Source of the DNA: Agroathelia rolfsii
Taxonomy: Eukaryota > Basidiomycota > Agaricomycetes > Amylocorticiales > Amylocorticiaceae
Direction of reading: 5' to 3'
Length of the DNA stretch: 64,000 nucleotides
Assembly (NCBI GenBank): GCA_018343915.1
Contig: JABRWF010000004.1
Coordinates: 2,604,001-2,668,000, forward strand
How positions within the stretch are numbered: the first letter of the stretch is position 1; each line of letters starts with the position of its first letter. The position numbers and the translations under genes are program-made. Positions 23,919 to 34,110 of the stretch are shown piece by piece. A model generated the notes under the pieces. That model did not search any database. It was not told the DNA's origin and saw only the letters and a list, made by a program, of their open reading frames with translations.

Positions 23919-25490
23919 ATGGATTCCGATATTGCTGCATTGGTATGATTGGCTCATACACCATGCTGCAAGATCAAGATTTTGATCCAATACTCATTTT
24001 TAAGGTTGTTGACAACGGATCCGGCATGTGCAAGGCTGGATGTAAGTAATCTATCTATGTTATTGATCTTAGCCTCTCATATTTTCTACCTTTTTCAGTT
24101 GCAGGTATTATTTATTTTACACATACTGAAAGCATAATATGTAAATATTTCGTTGCTCAGGCGACGATGCTCCTCGCGCTGTCTTTCCTTCTATCGTCGG
24201 CCGCCCCCGCTACCAAGGTGTTATGGTTGGTCTGGGCAGTAAAGATTCGTGGATTGGGTAAAATGCTTTTGTTTTACATTGATGTAATTCTAATGCTAAC
24301 ACGATGTGTCAATCAAGGGATGAAGCTCAGGCCAAACGTGGCGTCCTCACGCTTAAGTATCCTATTGAGCATGGAGTCGTCACCAACTGGGACGACATGG
24401 AGAAAATCTGGCACCACACTTTCTATAACGAACTGCGTGTTGCGCCAGAGGAACATCCTATTCTGCTTACCGAGGCGCCTCTCAACCCCAAGGCGAACCG
24501 GGAGAAGATGACCCAGATCATGTTCGAGACGTTCAACGTCCCTGCTTTTTATGTTTCCGTCCAGGCCGTCTTATCTTTGTACGCCTCCGGCCGCACGACT
24601 GGCGTCGTCCTCGACTCCGGTGATGGTGTCTCCCACGTCGTACCGATCTACGAAGGATTCAACCTCCCGCACGCCGTGCAGCGGATTGACCTCGCTGGAC
24701 GTGACCTCACAGCGCAGCTGACCAGGAACCTTACCGAGCGTGGCTATCAGTTCACGACGTCGTCCGAGCAAGAGATTGTGCGCGATATCAAGGAAAAATT
24801 GTGCTATGTTGCGTTGGATTTCAATCACGAGCTGGAAATAGCTGCCAAATCTTCGGCTCTGGAGAAGAATTATGAGTTGCCGGACGGAACGACGATCACG
24901 GTCGGAAACGAGCGGTATGGACAAATCATTTTTTGTGTGACGCTTTGATTTTCCGGTCAAAAATTCTGATGCCGGTGAAATTTTAACTTGATAGATTCCG
25001 GGCCCCAGAGACTCTGTTCCAGCCTAGCTTCTGCGGTCTCGAAGCACCAGGCATTCACGAAACTGTGTAATGCTCTGTTTCCTTTCATTGCATGAAACAA
25101 GATAGCTTACACGGTAAAATCATGCAGGTACAACGCCATCACCAGGTGCGATGTTGATATACGTCGTGAGCTCTACGGCAACGTCGTCCTTTCCGGTGGA
25201 ACGACCATGTTCCCTGGCATTGCGGATCGGATGAACAAAGAACTCACCGCCATGGCTCCCTCCTCCGTCAAGGTAAATAATCACCCCAGATTGGTTTACC
25301 ATCCATCCATTAATTTTATGCTTTACTCTTTGCACTATAGGTGAAAATTGTTGCGCCCCCGGAGAGGAAATACTCGGTCTGGATCGGCGGTTCTATCTTG
25401 GCTTCCTTGAGCACTTTCCAGAACATGTGGTGCTCCAAGCAGGAGTACGACGAGGCCGGGCCGGCCATTGTTCATCGCAAGTGCCTCTAA
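23919..25490 (+). CDS. Actin (divergent, actin-2-like)
   Basis: Filament-forming ATPase of the cytoskeleton. Eight exons (23919-23942, 24005-24041, 24099-24104, 24161-24257, 24318-24914, 24995-25066, 25128-25272, 25341-25490) give exactly 375 residues, the canonical actin length. The nucleotide site motifs [12 protein letters not shown] and [17 protein letters not shown] are intact and the protein ends RKCL. Exon 3 is six bases and encodes the Phe-Ala of the conserved [16 protein letters not shown] block. Several usually invariant positions differ: [30 protein letters not shown] and [11 protein letters not shown]. This suggests the second, faster-evolving actin found in many basidiomycetes rather than the main one; that paralogue assignment is inferred. 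Divergent from YVC1 across about 860 bases. Confidence 0.93.
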
Positions 25491-26291
25491 TCATCCAGAA
25501 GGATAATTGTCCACATCTATGCTACTTTCTTCTCATCTTTCTTTCGTTTGGCTTGTCCGTGACAAGCACGTATTGTTTGGTGATCTTTTGTGCCCTTAGG
25601 AGTGGTACACACATGTATTTGATTTGATATCAATCGTATGCGTATCATTGTCCTTCCTAAAACCCGAGGTGTATGATTGGGTGGATTAAGTATTGAATGA
25701 CACTGGCGAGCAATACAATGCTAGCCGAAATCAGAACAGTCCCCTTGGATTGTTACCCTGGACTGACCTACTAGCTTGAAGTGTATTAATTATCCGAGCC
25801 AGGATCTGAATGGCTTGCCATTGAAATCTATCAAGGGTTCGAACGCATTAGAACGTGGTCGACTATTTGTGAAGCGCGTGAAGGCTGCAGTGACAAATGT
25901 CAAATATTCATAAATCGCTAGTTTAGTTAAGTCTTTGAATGGAATAGAAGTAGACTATAATAGTTGCCATGCCATGTCAATCAACAAGATGACAGAAGCA
26001 TAACTCAGACGGCTATAACACTACTACTCTCGCATACCTGTCAGCAAGTAGGGCAATAGGTGTTTACCATTCTGTATCCATACTGATTGGCTCGATGTTC
26101 ATTCAACTTCACACCGATAGAAAGTGAAACGAAAACAGGTGATTCTAGAGTCATCATTATAAGAGGTAAGCTAAGGATCGGGGCCTATGTACGCTCGTTT
26201 CGGTCATTACAAAAAAAAAATCGAAGAAATCCGCGGTTATTCTTATGTGCAGGGGTATGTGCATTCGAATGCGTCAGGGTGGGATAGCCTC
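25491..26291. other. Convergent 3' region of actin and MTS1
   Basis: AT-rich with short open frames only and an A-run near 26210-26220. No gene or RNA recognised. Confidence 0.5.
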
Positions 26292-28120
26292 TCAATCGCA
26301 GATAACCGGGCTAGATTTTTTTTTCAAAAAAAAAAAAAGTAAAATGAGTTCAAGGTATGGAAGAAAAAACAGTAAGGACAAACTAACGTGATCTCGACGT
26401 GAGGCTTGGCGTGGATGTTGGCGTGGGTCTTGATGCCGTTGACACGGTGGAAGGCGTTCAAGTTCTTGTGGCAAGTGAACTGGAAGACAGATGCGCTACC
26501 TTGCCTGTATACCGAATAAAGCATTATTAGTCATGTGAAGCAAAAGTAAAAGCCAGAAAAGAGGACTAACCTGGAGATGATAGTGCTCCAAGCCAAGAAG
26601 AACACCCAGATTCTGTACCATCTCTCGCCGTAGGCAGCAATAACCTTGTCCTTGTTTGAAACCCAGTTCTGGTACCAGCGATAGATGGTGGCAGAGTAGT
26701 GGACGCCGAGGGTATCAACGTTCTTGACCTCGAAGCCAGCCTTTTCGAGCTGATTGGCTACCCAACCGACAGAGAGCGACGCATCGGCACCGGGGAAGAC
26801 ATACTTGTTCATGAATAGACCCCTAGCGTGATGTCAGCCCTGCAGTCGATTAATACAAGGAATGATGAATTTACCAGATGAGATCCTCGTATTGCCAGCT
26901 AGGACGGAGACCAGCGACTTGGAAGACGAAAAGGCCATCATCATCAAGGAGGTCGTACACCTGGCGCAGGTACTGCTGGTAGCGACGAATGCCAACGTGC
27001 TGTGATAATGAAAGCACTTCAGCAACAAATAAAAATTTCCATGCTGTATTAAATACATACCTCGGCCATCTCCAACGAGACAATCTTAGTATATTTGCCC
27101 CTCTCCATGGGGAGGTCACGGAAGTCACTGCAGATGATCCTGGCCTTGTCCGGGGAGACGCCATTCTTAGCAATACGGTCGTTGCCGAACTTGGTCTGGT
27201 TTTTGGCAAGGGTGACACCAGTTGCATCGCAGCCAAAGTTCTTTGCAGCGAAAGCGACGAGGGTGCCCCAGCCGCAGCCAATATCCAAGAGACGGTCCTC
27301 AGGCTGGAGGTTCAGCTTCGTGCAAACAAGGGCCATTTTGTTGTCCTGTAGCTGCTCGAGAGACTCGGTGCTTTCAGGATCAAGAACAACACCTGAAGTG
27401 TAGATCATGCGAGGACCAAGGAACCTGAGGAGTAAAAGTTAGCTAATGAACAAAATAAATAATCAAAGAGCTTACCAGCCGTAGAAATCATCTCCTCTGT
27501 CGTAGTGGTCACGGACCTGTTCCTCATCTTGGTTCGAAGTGTGGAAGATGACATCGGGAATGAGGTTGAAGAAGACATATTTGAAGAGCTCCGCGGTCAT
27601 GTTAAACTTGGCCCAGTCATGACGATGCTCCAAAACTTCGAGAACATCACCTAAACGCGTCGTATGTGAGTAAACAGGTCATGTATATGAAACATGTGAC
27701 GCGTTAAAACATACCCTTGAAGTCAACCTTGCCCTCAAAGTATGCGTCATGGAAGATCTGCATGGGGATCTTGTCCTTGCCGCTGTACAGACCAGCAAGG
27801 ATTTGATCCTTGAAGGTGAGGTATTCCTCGATGTTTTTGCCCGGCAGAACGACCTTTTCGTTCTTGCGCTTGCCAATGTGGCTCATGACAGTCCAGTACC
27901 CAATGGCGGTGGGCACGCCCGTCAAAAGCAGCACAAATAGGTATGTCTTGAATCCCCCACGCGACACTATGGGCGTGAAGTGCTTGACGACCCATGGTAC
28001 GACGATGACGAGACCGGCAAGGTGGAGGTTGCTGAATTGGCCATTGCCCTCAGCAAGACCGGCCACGGGGGCGTTTTTTATGGCGGGGGAGTCCGTTGTC
28101 TTGACTGTAAGGGAAGACAT
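26292..28120 (-). CDS. MTS1: Sphingolipid C9-methyltransferase (Mts1)
   Basis: Transfers a methyl group from S-adenosylmethionine to C9 of the long-chain base of fungal glucosylceramide. It belongs to the cyclopropane-fatty-acid-synthase superfamily and is membrane bound. Seven exons (27715-28120, 27476-27650, 27061-27424, 26875-26999, 26571-26822, 26388-26504, 26292-26310) encode 485 residues. Two N-terminal membrane spans (about 33-50 and 57-77) precede the soluble domain. The SAM motif LLDIGCGWG lies near 240, followed by MAEHVGIRRYQQYLRQV and a tryptophan-rich end (IYRWYQNW; GERWYRIWVFFLAWS). The last coding exon is 19 bases and adds PVICD. Head-to-head with YIF1, 211 bases between starts. 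Confidence 0.93.
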
Positions 28121-28331
28121 GGTGGTGGGGGCTGGAGGAAAAGCGAGCCTGGCGACGCCGGGCGACTTTTTATTGCAGTCAAATTACGCGGAAGGACTGC
28201 TTATCCCAAATAGGAAGGAGGACGTCGTGGCACGCAGCAGTTCTCCAACTTGAAGCATCTTCAAGTTATAGACAAACAAGTTATACAAGCAACTTATACG
28301 AATATTTTACTAGTACTCTGCATCTAAAACA
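28121..28331. promoter_or_regulatory. Divergent promoter region of MTS1 and YIF1
   Basis: 211 bases between opposing start codons, with a repeated CAAGTTATA-type sequence near 28261-28295. Function of that repeat not known. Confidence 0.45.
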
Positions 28332-29688
28332 ATGTCCAACTATTATTCTCGCTCGCCCCCACCACTCCAGCACCCGGTCCCTACGCATCCAGCCTACATC
28401 CCTGATCCTGGCACGCCGTCCTCGCCAGACGGCTACAAACGCTTCACGAGCTCACCCAGCATCCCCGCCCAACAGCCCAGCATCCACCAGCAGCAGCCAT
28501 ATAATGCACCCTACCCGCAGCCACCGCTGCCGCCGATGCAGCAGCAGGCTCATTCACAGGCGCCGCCCATGTTCAATACCTTTGGCGGCAGCCCACAAAA
28601 CCCAGATGTGCCCAACTTTGCCGCGTGGGGCATGAATGATGCAACCGCGCAGCTGGGTATGCAGCTGGGTCATAGTGCTCTCGCTGCTGGTCAGGGCTAT
28701 GTTGAGAAAAACGTAAGTGATCGCTTGTCTCCGAGTTTTGGACGTGATCCTCAGGCATAGAATCGACATCTAGTTTGGTGGTCTCATTCCGCTATCCATC
28801 TTGAAGCATCACTTCAACGTATCCAGCTCATACGTTGCACGAAAGCTTCAGTTATTGCTCTTTCCATGGAGACATAAACCCTGGTCGCGTCGCATCCTCC
28901 GTCCTGCGACCGACCAGCAGCCAGGCGAATGGCAGTCTCCGCGAGAAGATATCAACAGTCCGGATCTGTATATTCCTCGTTAGTTTTCTTCATAAGCCTT
29001 TGTCTCGTTTCACTTATTTTGATAAACCTCATCTAGTCATGGCCCTTGTCACATACATACTGCTAGCAGCTCTGCACTCGGGTCTCCGTCAACGATTCAA
29101 TCCTGAAATTCTTGGCCTTGGTCTGTCCAAAGCCATAGCAGTCCTCACTCTTGATTTCATCGTGGTCAAATTGGGCTGCTACATACTCAATGTACCTGGA
29201 CAAGGACAAATATTGGACATCATTGCATACAGTGGTTACAAGTTTGTTGGGTAGGCTTTTTTTTTTTTCTTTGCTTGCCCACGTGTTGATTTCTATACTG
29301 ACATCACTGACACTGCTTCTATTAGTGTTATACTGGCACTAATACCGGGCTTACTAAACACCGGTGCCGCCATACAATGGCTCGTTTTCCTATATGCATT
29401 CGCGTCCAATGGATTCTTTCTTGTACGTACACACACATGCACATACTTTACATTCCCGTTTCCTTCCTTCGGCAATCGCTAAAAAAAGGCGTGCAAACAT
29501 GACATGACACTTACGTCTCTCCATAGATACGCGCCTTGCGTTCCGTGATCTTGCCTGATCCGGCATCTGCCAACGCCTCAACGTCGCACATCTCCACTGG
29601 TGCTGCCAACCGACGACGACGGATAATATTCCTATTTTTGGAAGCACTCGTGCAATGTGTATACATGGGTATTCTCGTTCGCGTGTAA
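28332..29688 (+). CDS. YIF1: Yif1-family Golgi membrane protein
   Basis: Five-span ER/Golgi membrane protein that pairs with Yip1 and binds Ypt GTPases during COPII vesicle fusion. Exons 28332-28712, 28774-28978, 29037-29250, 29326-29422 and 29527-29688 encode 352 residues. The first 95 residues are Pro/Gln/Ser-rich and cytosolic. Family signatures follow: ATAQLGMQLGHSALAAGQGY, the FNVSSSYVARKLQLLLFPWR block and the INSPDLYIPLMALVTYILL start of the membrane region. The remaining helices include LTLDFIVVKLGCYIL, YKFVGVILALIPGLL and WLVFLYAFASNGFFL, and the end is ALVQCVYMGILVRV. All junctions are GT-AG with consistent phase. Regulation probably shares sequence with divergent MTS1. Confidence 0.92.
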
Positions 29689-31214
29689 ATACATCACGTT
29701 TTCATTTTTTTTTTCTGGAGCATTGCGTTTTTTTTCTTTGGATCACTCCCCCTTATTCATTCGTGATATCATTATCATTACCATTTTGATGCCCTCTGAA
29801 TCTGTCACTGAGTTGTGTGCGCTTGAAAAAGAAATGGACGCACATATATGCCCGGATGGTGAATCACCAGAAAATGTTTTGATGCTCGTCTCTACCCAGT
29901 CACGTGACAAGTAGCATGTGTATTTCATTTGACGCAAATCTCTTGTCCTGTCCATGGCGCACTTGGGCTGAATGATGACACCAAATCATGTATCATGGCC
30001 CAAAGAGGCCGCACTTTCGCACCTGCGCATGCTCCCCTCGTAAACTGTTCTGGACGATGAACTTGGCATTGTTTTGGTTTTCTTAAAGTTAGCGTAAAAG
30101 ACTGCAGATTCCAAGAGTTTGTTTAGAGTACCACAGAGCATTATCCCTTGTATATGTCTAATCGATGCCATTCAAAGTTTTTTTGAGTTTGTGCAGAGAC
30201 GTAGTTTCCAGAATAAACGACGAGTGATAGTGTCTTACATGTGTCGATTAAAAATATGATCGGATAGCGCTATAGTCTGGTGACTGGACTGAAGAGCAGC
30301 TATTGTTGTTGTTATCGCTGCGTTGATTGTGGACCTTGCTTTATTTGAAGCGTCTTCCGAGTCTACGCCAGCTCTGTTGCACATGGCCATCTGCCGCGGC
30401 GTTGCAGCTCCTCTCACCTGAATAGGCCTGATTCAGGGCTATATGCCCTTGGATAATCCATTCAGCTCAAAATAGCTTTTTTATACTCTTGTGTGTGCTG
30501 ATGAATCGCCCTGGTTCACCGGGGCCTTTTGATTGTTGCTCACATGCTGCTCAACCTAGTACCTACATGGCTTGCACCTCCGTCTATTAGTATCCGACGT
30601 ATTCTTCCTGAGAGTAAAGGTCCCAGAAGACAAGTACCCGAGAGACCCGCTGTCTTGCAACAACTACTACCATGGCCCCATATCTGTCATACATTGACAG
30701 ACAAGTCCTTTGATTGTACCTATATTGACCTGTGCCTTGGGAAGTTTCTTGCCTAGCATTTTGTTTATCACTCATCATCATAGCCACCACCATCAGCATC
30801 ATCACCCTCGTCTTCATAAATTTGCACACTGGCGCCAATTTGCCGTCGCGTTATCGCGGAGCGGTGGCGCCTGGCCCACTGGCAGTCCCTCTCTATCAGG
30901 ACACACGAAACCCAGGTCCACCGTGCTCCGGGTGTTATTCTTGTTCCCCTAGTGGTGCCGTAGCCGTACCTATATTTCCCGCCTTGCACACACACATAGG
31001 TACACACACGCATACACACCAACATGATATAAACCTCTTGAGTGATGTTCGCGGGCAAGCTTTTCGATCTCCACCCCACGCGCCGCTCCCCTCTCCCTTG
31101 TTGCCCTGCCCGCCCGCGCCGTTGCTACGGGCCGTAAAATCTCTTGTTGCCGGCGCCTACCCGCCCGCCGTCGTATACGGCCTATTGAGTGCCCTTGGGT
31201 GGGGAGAGGCACTT
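29689..31214. other. 1.5 kb between YIF1 and the seven-TM gene
   Basis: No supported gene. Short open frames on both strands lack signatures. The right third is upstream sequence of the seven-TM gene and includes CA-rich repeats near 30985-31020. Confidence 0.45.
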
Positions 31215-33026
31215 ATGGTATTTCTGCGCGTAGCTCTCGACCTCGATAAAACTGCCTTCCTAGGATTTGCTGTCGAGGCTATTCTCTATGGAAAGTGATC
31301 TTTTCCCCAGCACCTAGATCAATTGCGTGATCTGGTTGTCTTTTTTTTCTTTAAGAAAAAGTAACTGGGACCTTATCTATTATGCTTTTTTGTTCTCTGT
31401 GCAGGCATGTACTGTATCCTCTTTCTCCTGGCCATGATCGTGCTGCTGGGCAACCCACACGGGAAAGCAGTTAACATCCCCATGACGGTTACTACCTGCC
31501 TCCTGTTCGCCCTCTGCACTACCCACATATCATTGAATTTTGATAACAAGTGGAAAGGCCTCGTAAGCTCCACCTTTCAATTCACACCATCATATCTTAA
31601 TCTGAGCAATTTTTTGTTTTATATCTGACGACCTTGTTTTCTCGTTGTTCTGTCCTTATTAACATGTTCCGGTGTCATTTAATTCGGCCTTTAATTGAAC
31701 CGTATCTGTTACATTATGATGCATCCATTCTATCGCGTATGATGATGGTGGTGGTGGTGACAACGCTTGGATGTACAGTTCACGGAGAAAGGAAAAGTCT
31801 CAATATCTGACGAAACGCCGGAACTATTCGCTGATGATACCATTTTGAGTATCACAAATTTTGTAGGCGAGGTTGTTTTGGTGCGTCTCAATCAAAAAAT
31901 TGCCTATTTCGTCATTGGCTATGTCTAACATTGGACTTCTTTGCGTTCCTCGATCCTTTTAGATTTACCGTTGCTGGTTGATTTGGAACAAGCGCTGGAT
32001 TGTAATATTTATTCCTATTCTCCTTTCTGTATCAGCATTGGGTGAGTTTATTTTTTGCTGTCATCCCGTGATGATACCCATCCTTCCTCCATGCAGTAAG
32101 CGCTTACTTTGTAAAAAATTGTCATGTCCCACAGTCTGTGTACTTGCTGCTCTTATTCTTTTGGCGTTAGAAGATCCCACGGCGCCCATTGCGCCCGTCC
32201 AAATTCTGCCCCTTGCTTCTTCATCCTATACTATCTCACTCGTTCTCAATGTCCTCGTACGTTGTATCGACTATGATATGGGTTCTTTGTCGCATTGACA
32301 TGACATATTTGATAGGTAACTGGCCTAATCATCTGGCGAATCTGGTCTGTCGCGCGCAAAGGCCGGCAGTTCAGGTCTGAGACGACCGAAAAGCTCATGC
32401 ACGCACTCGAAATCATCGTTGAGAGCGGCGCGCTCTACATGTTCATCCAGCTCCTCTTTGTCATCTTCTTCAACTTGAGAAGTGTCGTTCAAAACATCAT
32501 TGTCGCATGCGCGGTCCAAATTTATGTACGTATTAGCATCCTTTCATTTGATCATCTCTGGAAGGATCCCGCCAAAACTAAAATATCGAACTTATTTTCT
32601 GAACCCTAAACACATATGTAGGGCATCGCACCAACCCTCCTCCTCGTACGCATCCGTCTCGGGTCAGCCTACTCCACATCATACCCACGCCATCGTTCGA
32701 TCGAGCTCAGCACTGATCTCAACACTGGGTCCGGCCTAGGCTCCTTCCGCACGCGCTCACGAACACGGCATACGGTGACTATACAGACAACACAGACGTC
32801 GCGGCCGATACGTAGCGAAGACCTACACGAGTCTCGGCTGTATACCAATACTGCCGAGTGTGATTCATATACTGGCGGCGGTGCATCTCTACGCTCACCC
32901 CTGTCATTTGAAAGTGAGCGGGGTAAGGAAGACGGCGAGCATGACGATAATGGTGGGAGTGGCTGTCGTGATCGTGATCGTGATCGTGGTGGGCGTATTG
33001 ATAGTGGGGTCGCTTTCGCGGTATGA
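31215..33026 (+). CDS. Seven-transmembrane protein, basidiomycete-type, unknown ligand
   Basis: Predicted seven-helix membrane protein of a type abundant in Agaricomycetes, often suspected to be receptor-like but without known function. Exons 31215-31290, 31405-31562, 31779-31880, 31963-32041, 32135-32256, 32316-32525 and 32622-33026 give 383 residues. Hydrophobic segments include FLGFAVEAILYGMYCILFLL, MTVTTCLLFALCTTHISL, RWIVIFIPILLSVSALVCVL and YMFIQLLFVIFFNL. A polar C-terminal tail is rich in Arg, Asp, Ser and Gly. The first intron is abnormal: in-frame joining inside the first helix requires the donor GAAAGT, identical to GTAAGT except at the second base. This may be a GA-AG intron, a damaged splice site or a sequence error. 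The ATG at 31215 is the best start in frame. Confidence 0.75.
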
Positions 33027-33452
33027 ATTGTGTTGGTCCATGATGACAATAATGACGATTCTGCATATACCCATGACTCGGAAAGGAGGATATGGTGTGC
33101 CGACAGTATATATGCATTTTATTTCGTGCACGCCATAGTAATTATTAGTTTTTTTTTTGTAACATAGTATAATCAATTTTTCGGAGTATTTAGCATTTAA
33201 ACGGTTACTGCTGAGGGTGGTCTATATCCTTTTGGATGTAGACTACTAGCTTTGGTATATGAATACACCGCAATGGCCCTGATCTCAGGTAAACCTTTTT
33301 ATTTTATTTTTATTTTTATTTTTTTACTTCGTTTATTTCTGTTATTCAAAATCCACGCTAATAACTTTCGTTAATATGATATGCCATTGATCACACTCCG
33401 GAGTTTCCCAGGGAAACGCACCATTTCTACCAATACTTCTATCAACCACTTT

Positions 33453-33556
33453 ACTTTAAGTAAAAGGATTGGTAAAAATAACCATCATGTGACCATTTCT
33501 GGCAGAGAAGTAGGTCACGTGATCAAAAACCTTTTACCAAAACCTTTATCCAAAGT
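33453..33556. repeat. Imperfect inverted repeat, MITE-like hairpin
   Basis: Left arm about 33453-33494 (ends CATGTGACC) and right arm about 33513-33556 (begins GGTCACGTGATC) are reverse complements with scattered mismatches and an 18-base loop. A further direct, partly similar copy (GATTGGTAAAAATGAC) follows at about 33574-33589. It could be a decayed miniature transposon; no target-site duplication was established. Confidence 0.55.
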
Positions 33557-33620
33557 AGAAGGATTTGTCAAAAGATTGGTAAAAATGACATTTTTCTTTT
33601 GAAAACCCTGGTCTTTGTCT

Positions 33621-33621
<1 letters not shown>

Positions 33622-33656
<35 letters not shown>

Positions 33657-33667
33657 CTTTTTTTTTT
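33622..33667. repeat. Long T homopolymer
   Basis: 35 consecutive T, one C, then 10 more T. Such runs can mark the tail of an old retroposed element or a terminator-like tract, or can be an assembly weak point. Confidence 0.9.
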
Positions 33668-34110
33668 GAAAAATTTCAGGTAAGATTCCTCTATCCTCAC
33701 GCCAGTCGCATATGCATGCGCATGCAGACTCAACGCATCTTTCGCTGAACAGGGCCGAAAGAACCTGCTTGCCGCATGGAAAGACAGCACCTGTTTTCAA
33801 GCCTTGTGGTTGGTTGGCTGGTTCCACAAGGCCCTTGACACACTTCCGTGGGTCGTGTGATTAGTGGACATGATAAAATCACGGTGCCGTTTTGGAAACG
33901 AGGTCACAAAAAACTCAACCAGAGCTAAGAGCTCAGCATAATCTGATAGGGGCCATCCGGAGACAACGCCGATTCTTACTGCATACGTTCAGGAGACCAA
34001 TTAACTAGGGAAGGAAACTTTGATCTGAGACCGTATCAGTGATTTAATCACATGTAGCAGCAGGTCTCCTTTTATTCTACTTTGAAAAAGATGACGACAG
34101 ATATACACCC

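Larger units (their letters stand above)
33027..34110. other. Repeat-containing intergenic region
   Basis: Between the stops of the convergent seven-TM gene and UTP22. Holds an imperfect inverted repeat, T-rich pentamers and a 35-base T-run; no gene. Confidence 0.6.

Noticed and set aside
25834..25845. GGTTCGAA sequence resembling a tRNA B box
   Set aside because: No A box or pairing acceptor stem at the right distance on either side.
5593..29688. Secondary-metabolite or lipid-biosynthesis gene cluster (OLE1, MTS1 and neighbours)
   Set aside because: The lipid genes are 12 kb apart with unrelated housekeeping genes between them, and no synthase, transporter or pathway regulator accompanies them.
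33515..33827. Leftward open frames with poly-lysine stretches
   Set aside because: They are produced by reading through the long T homopolymer and have no other protein-like features.
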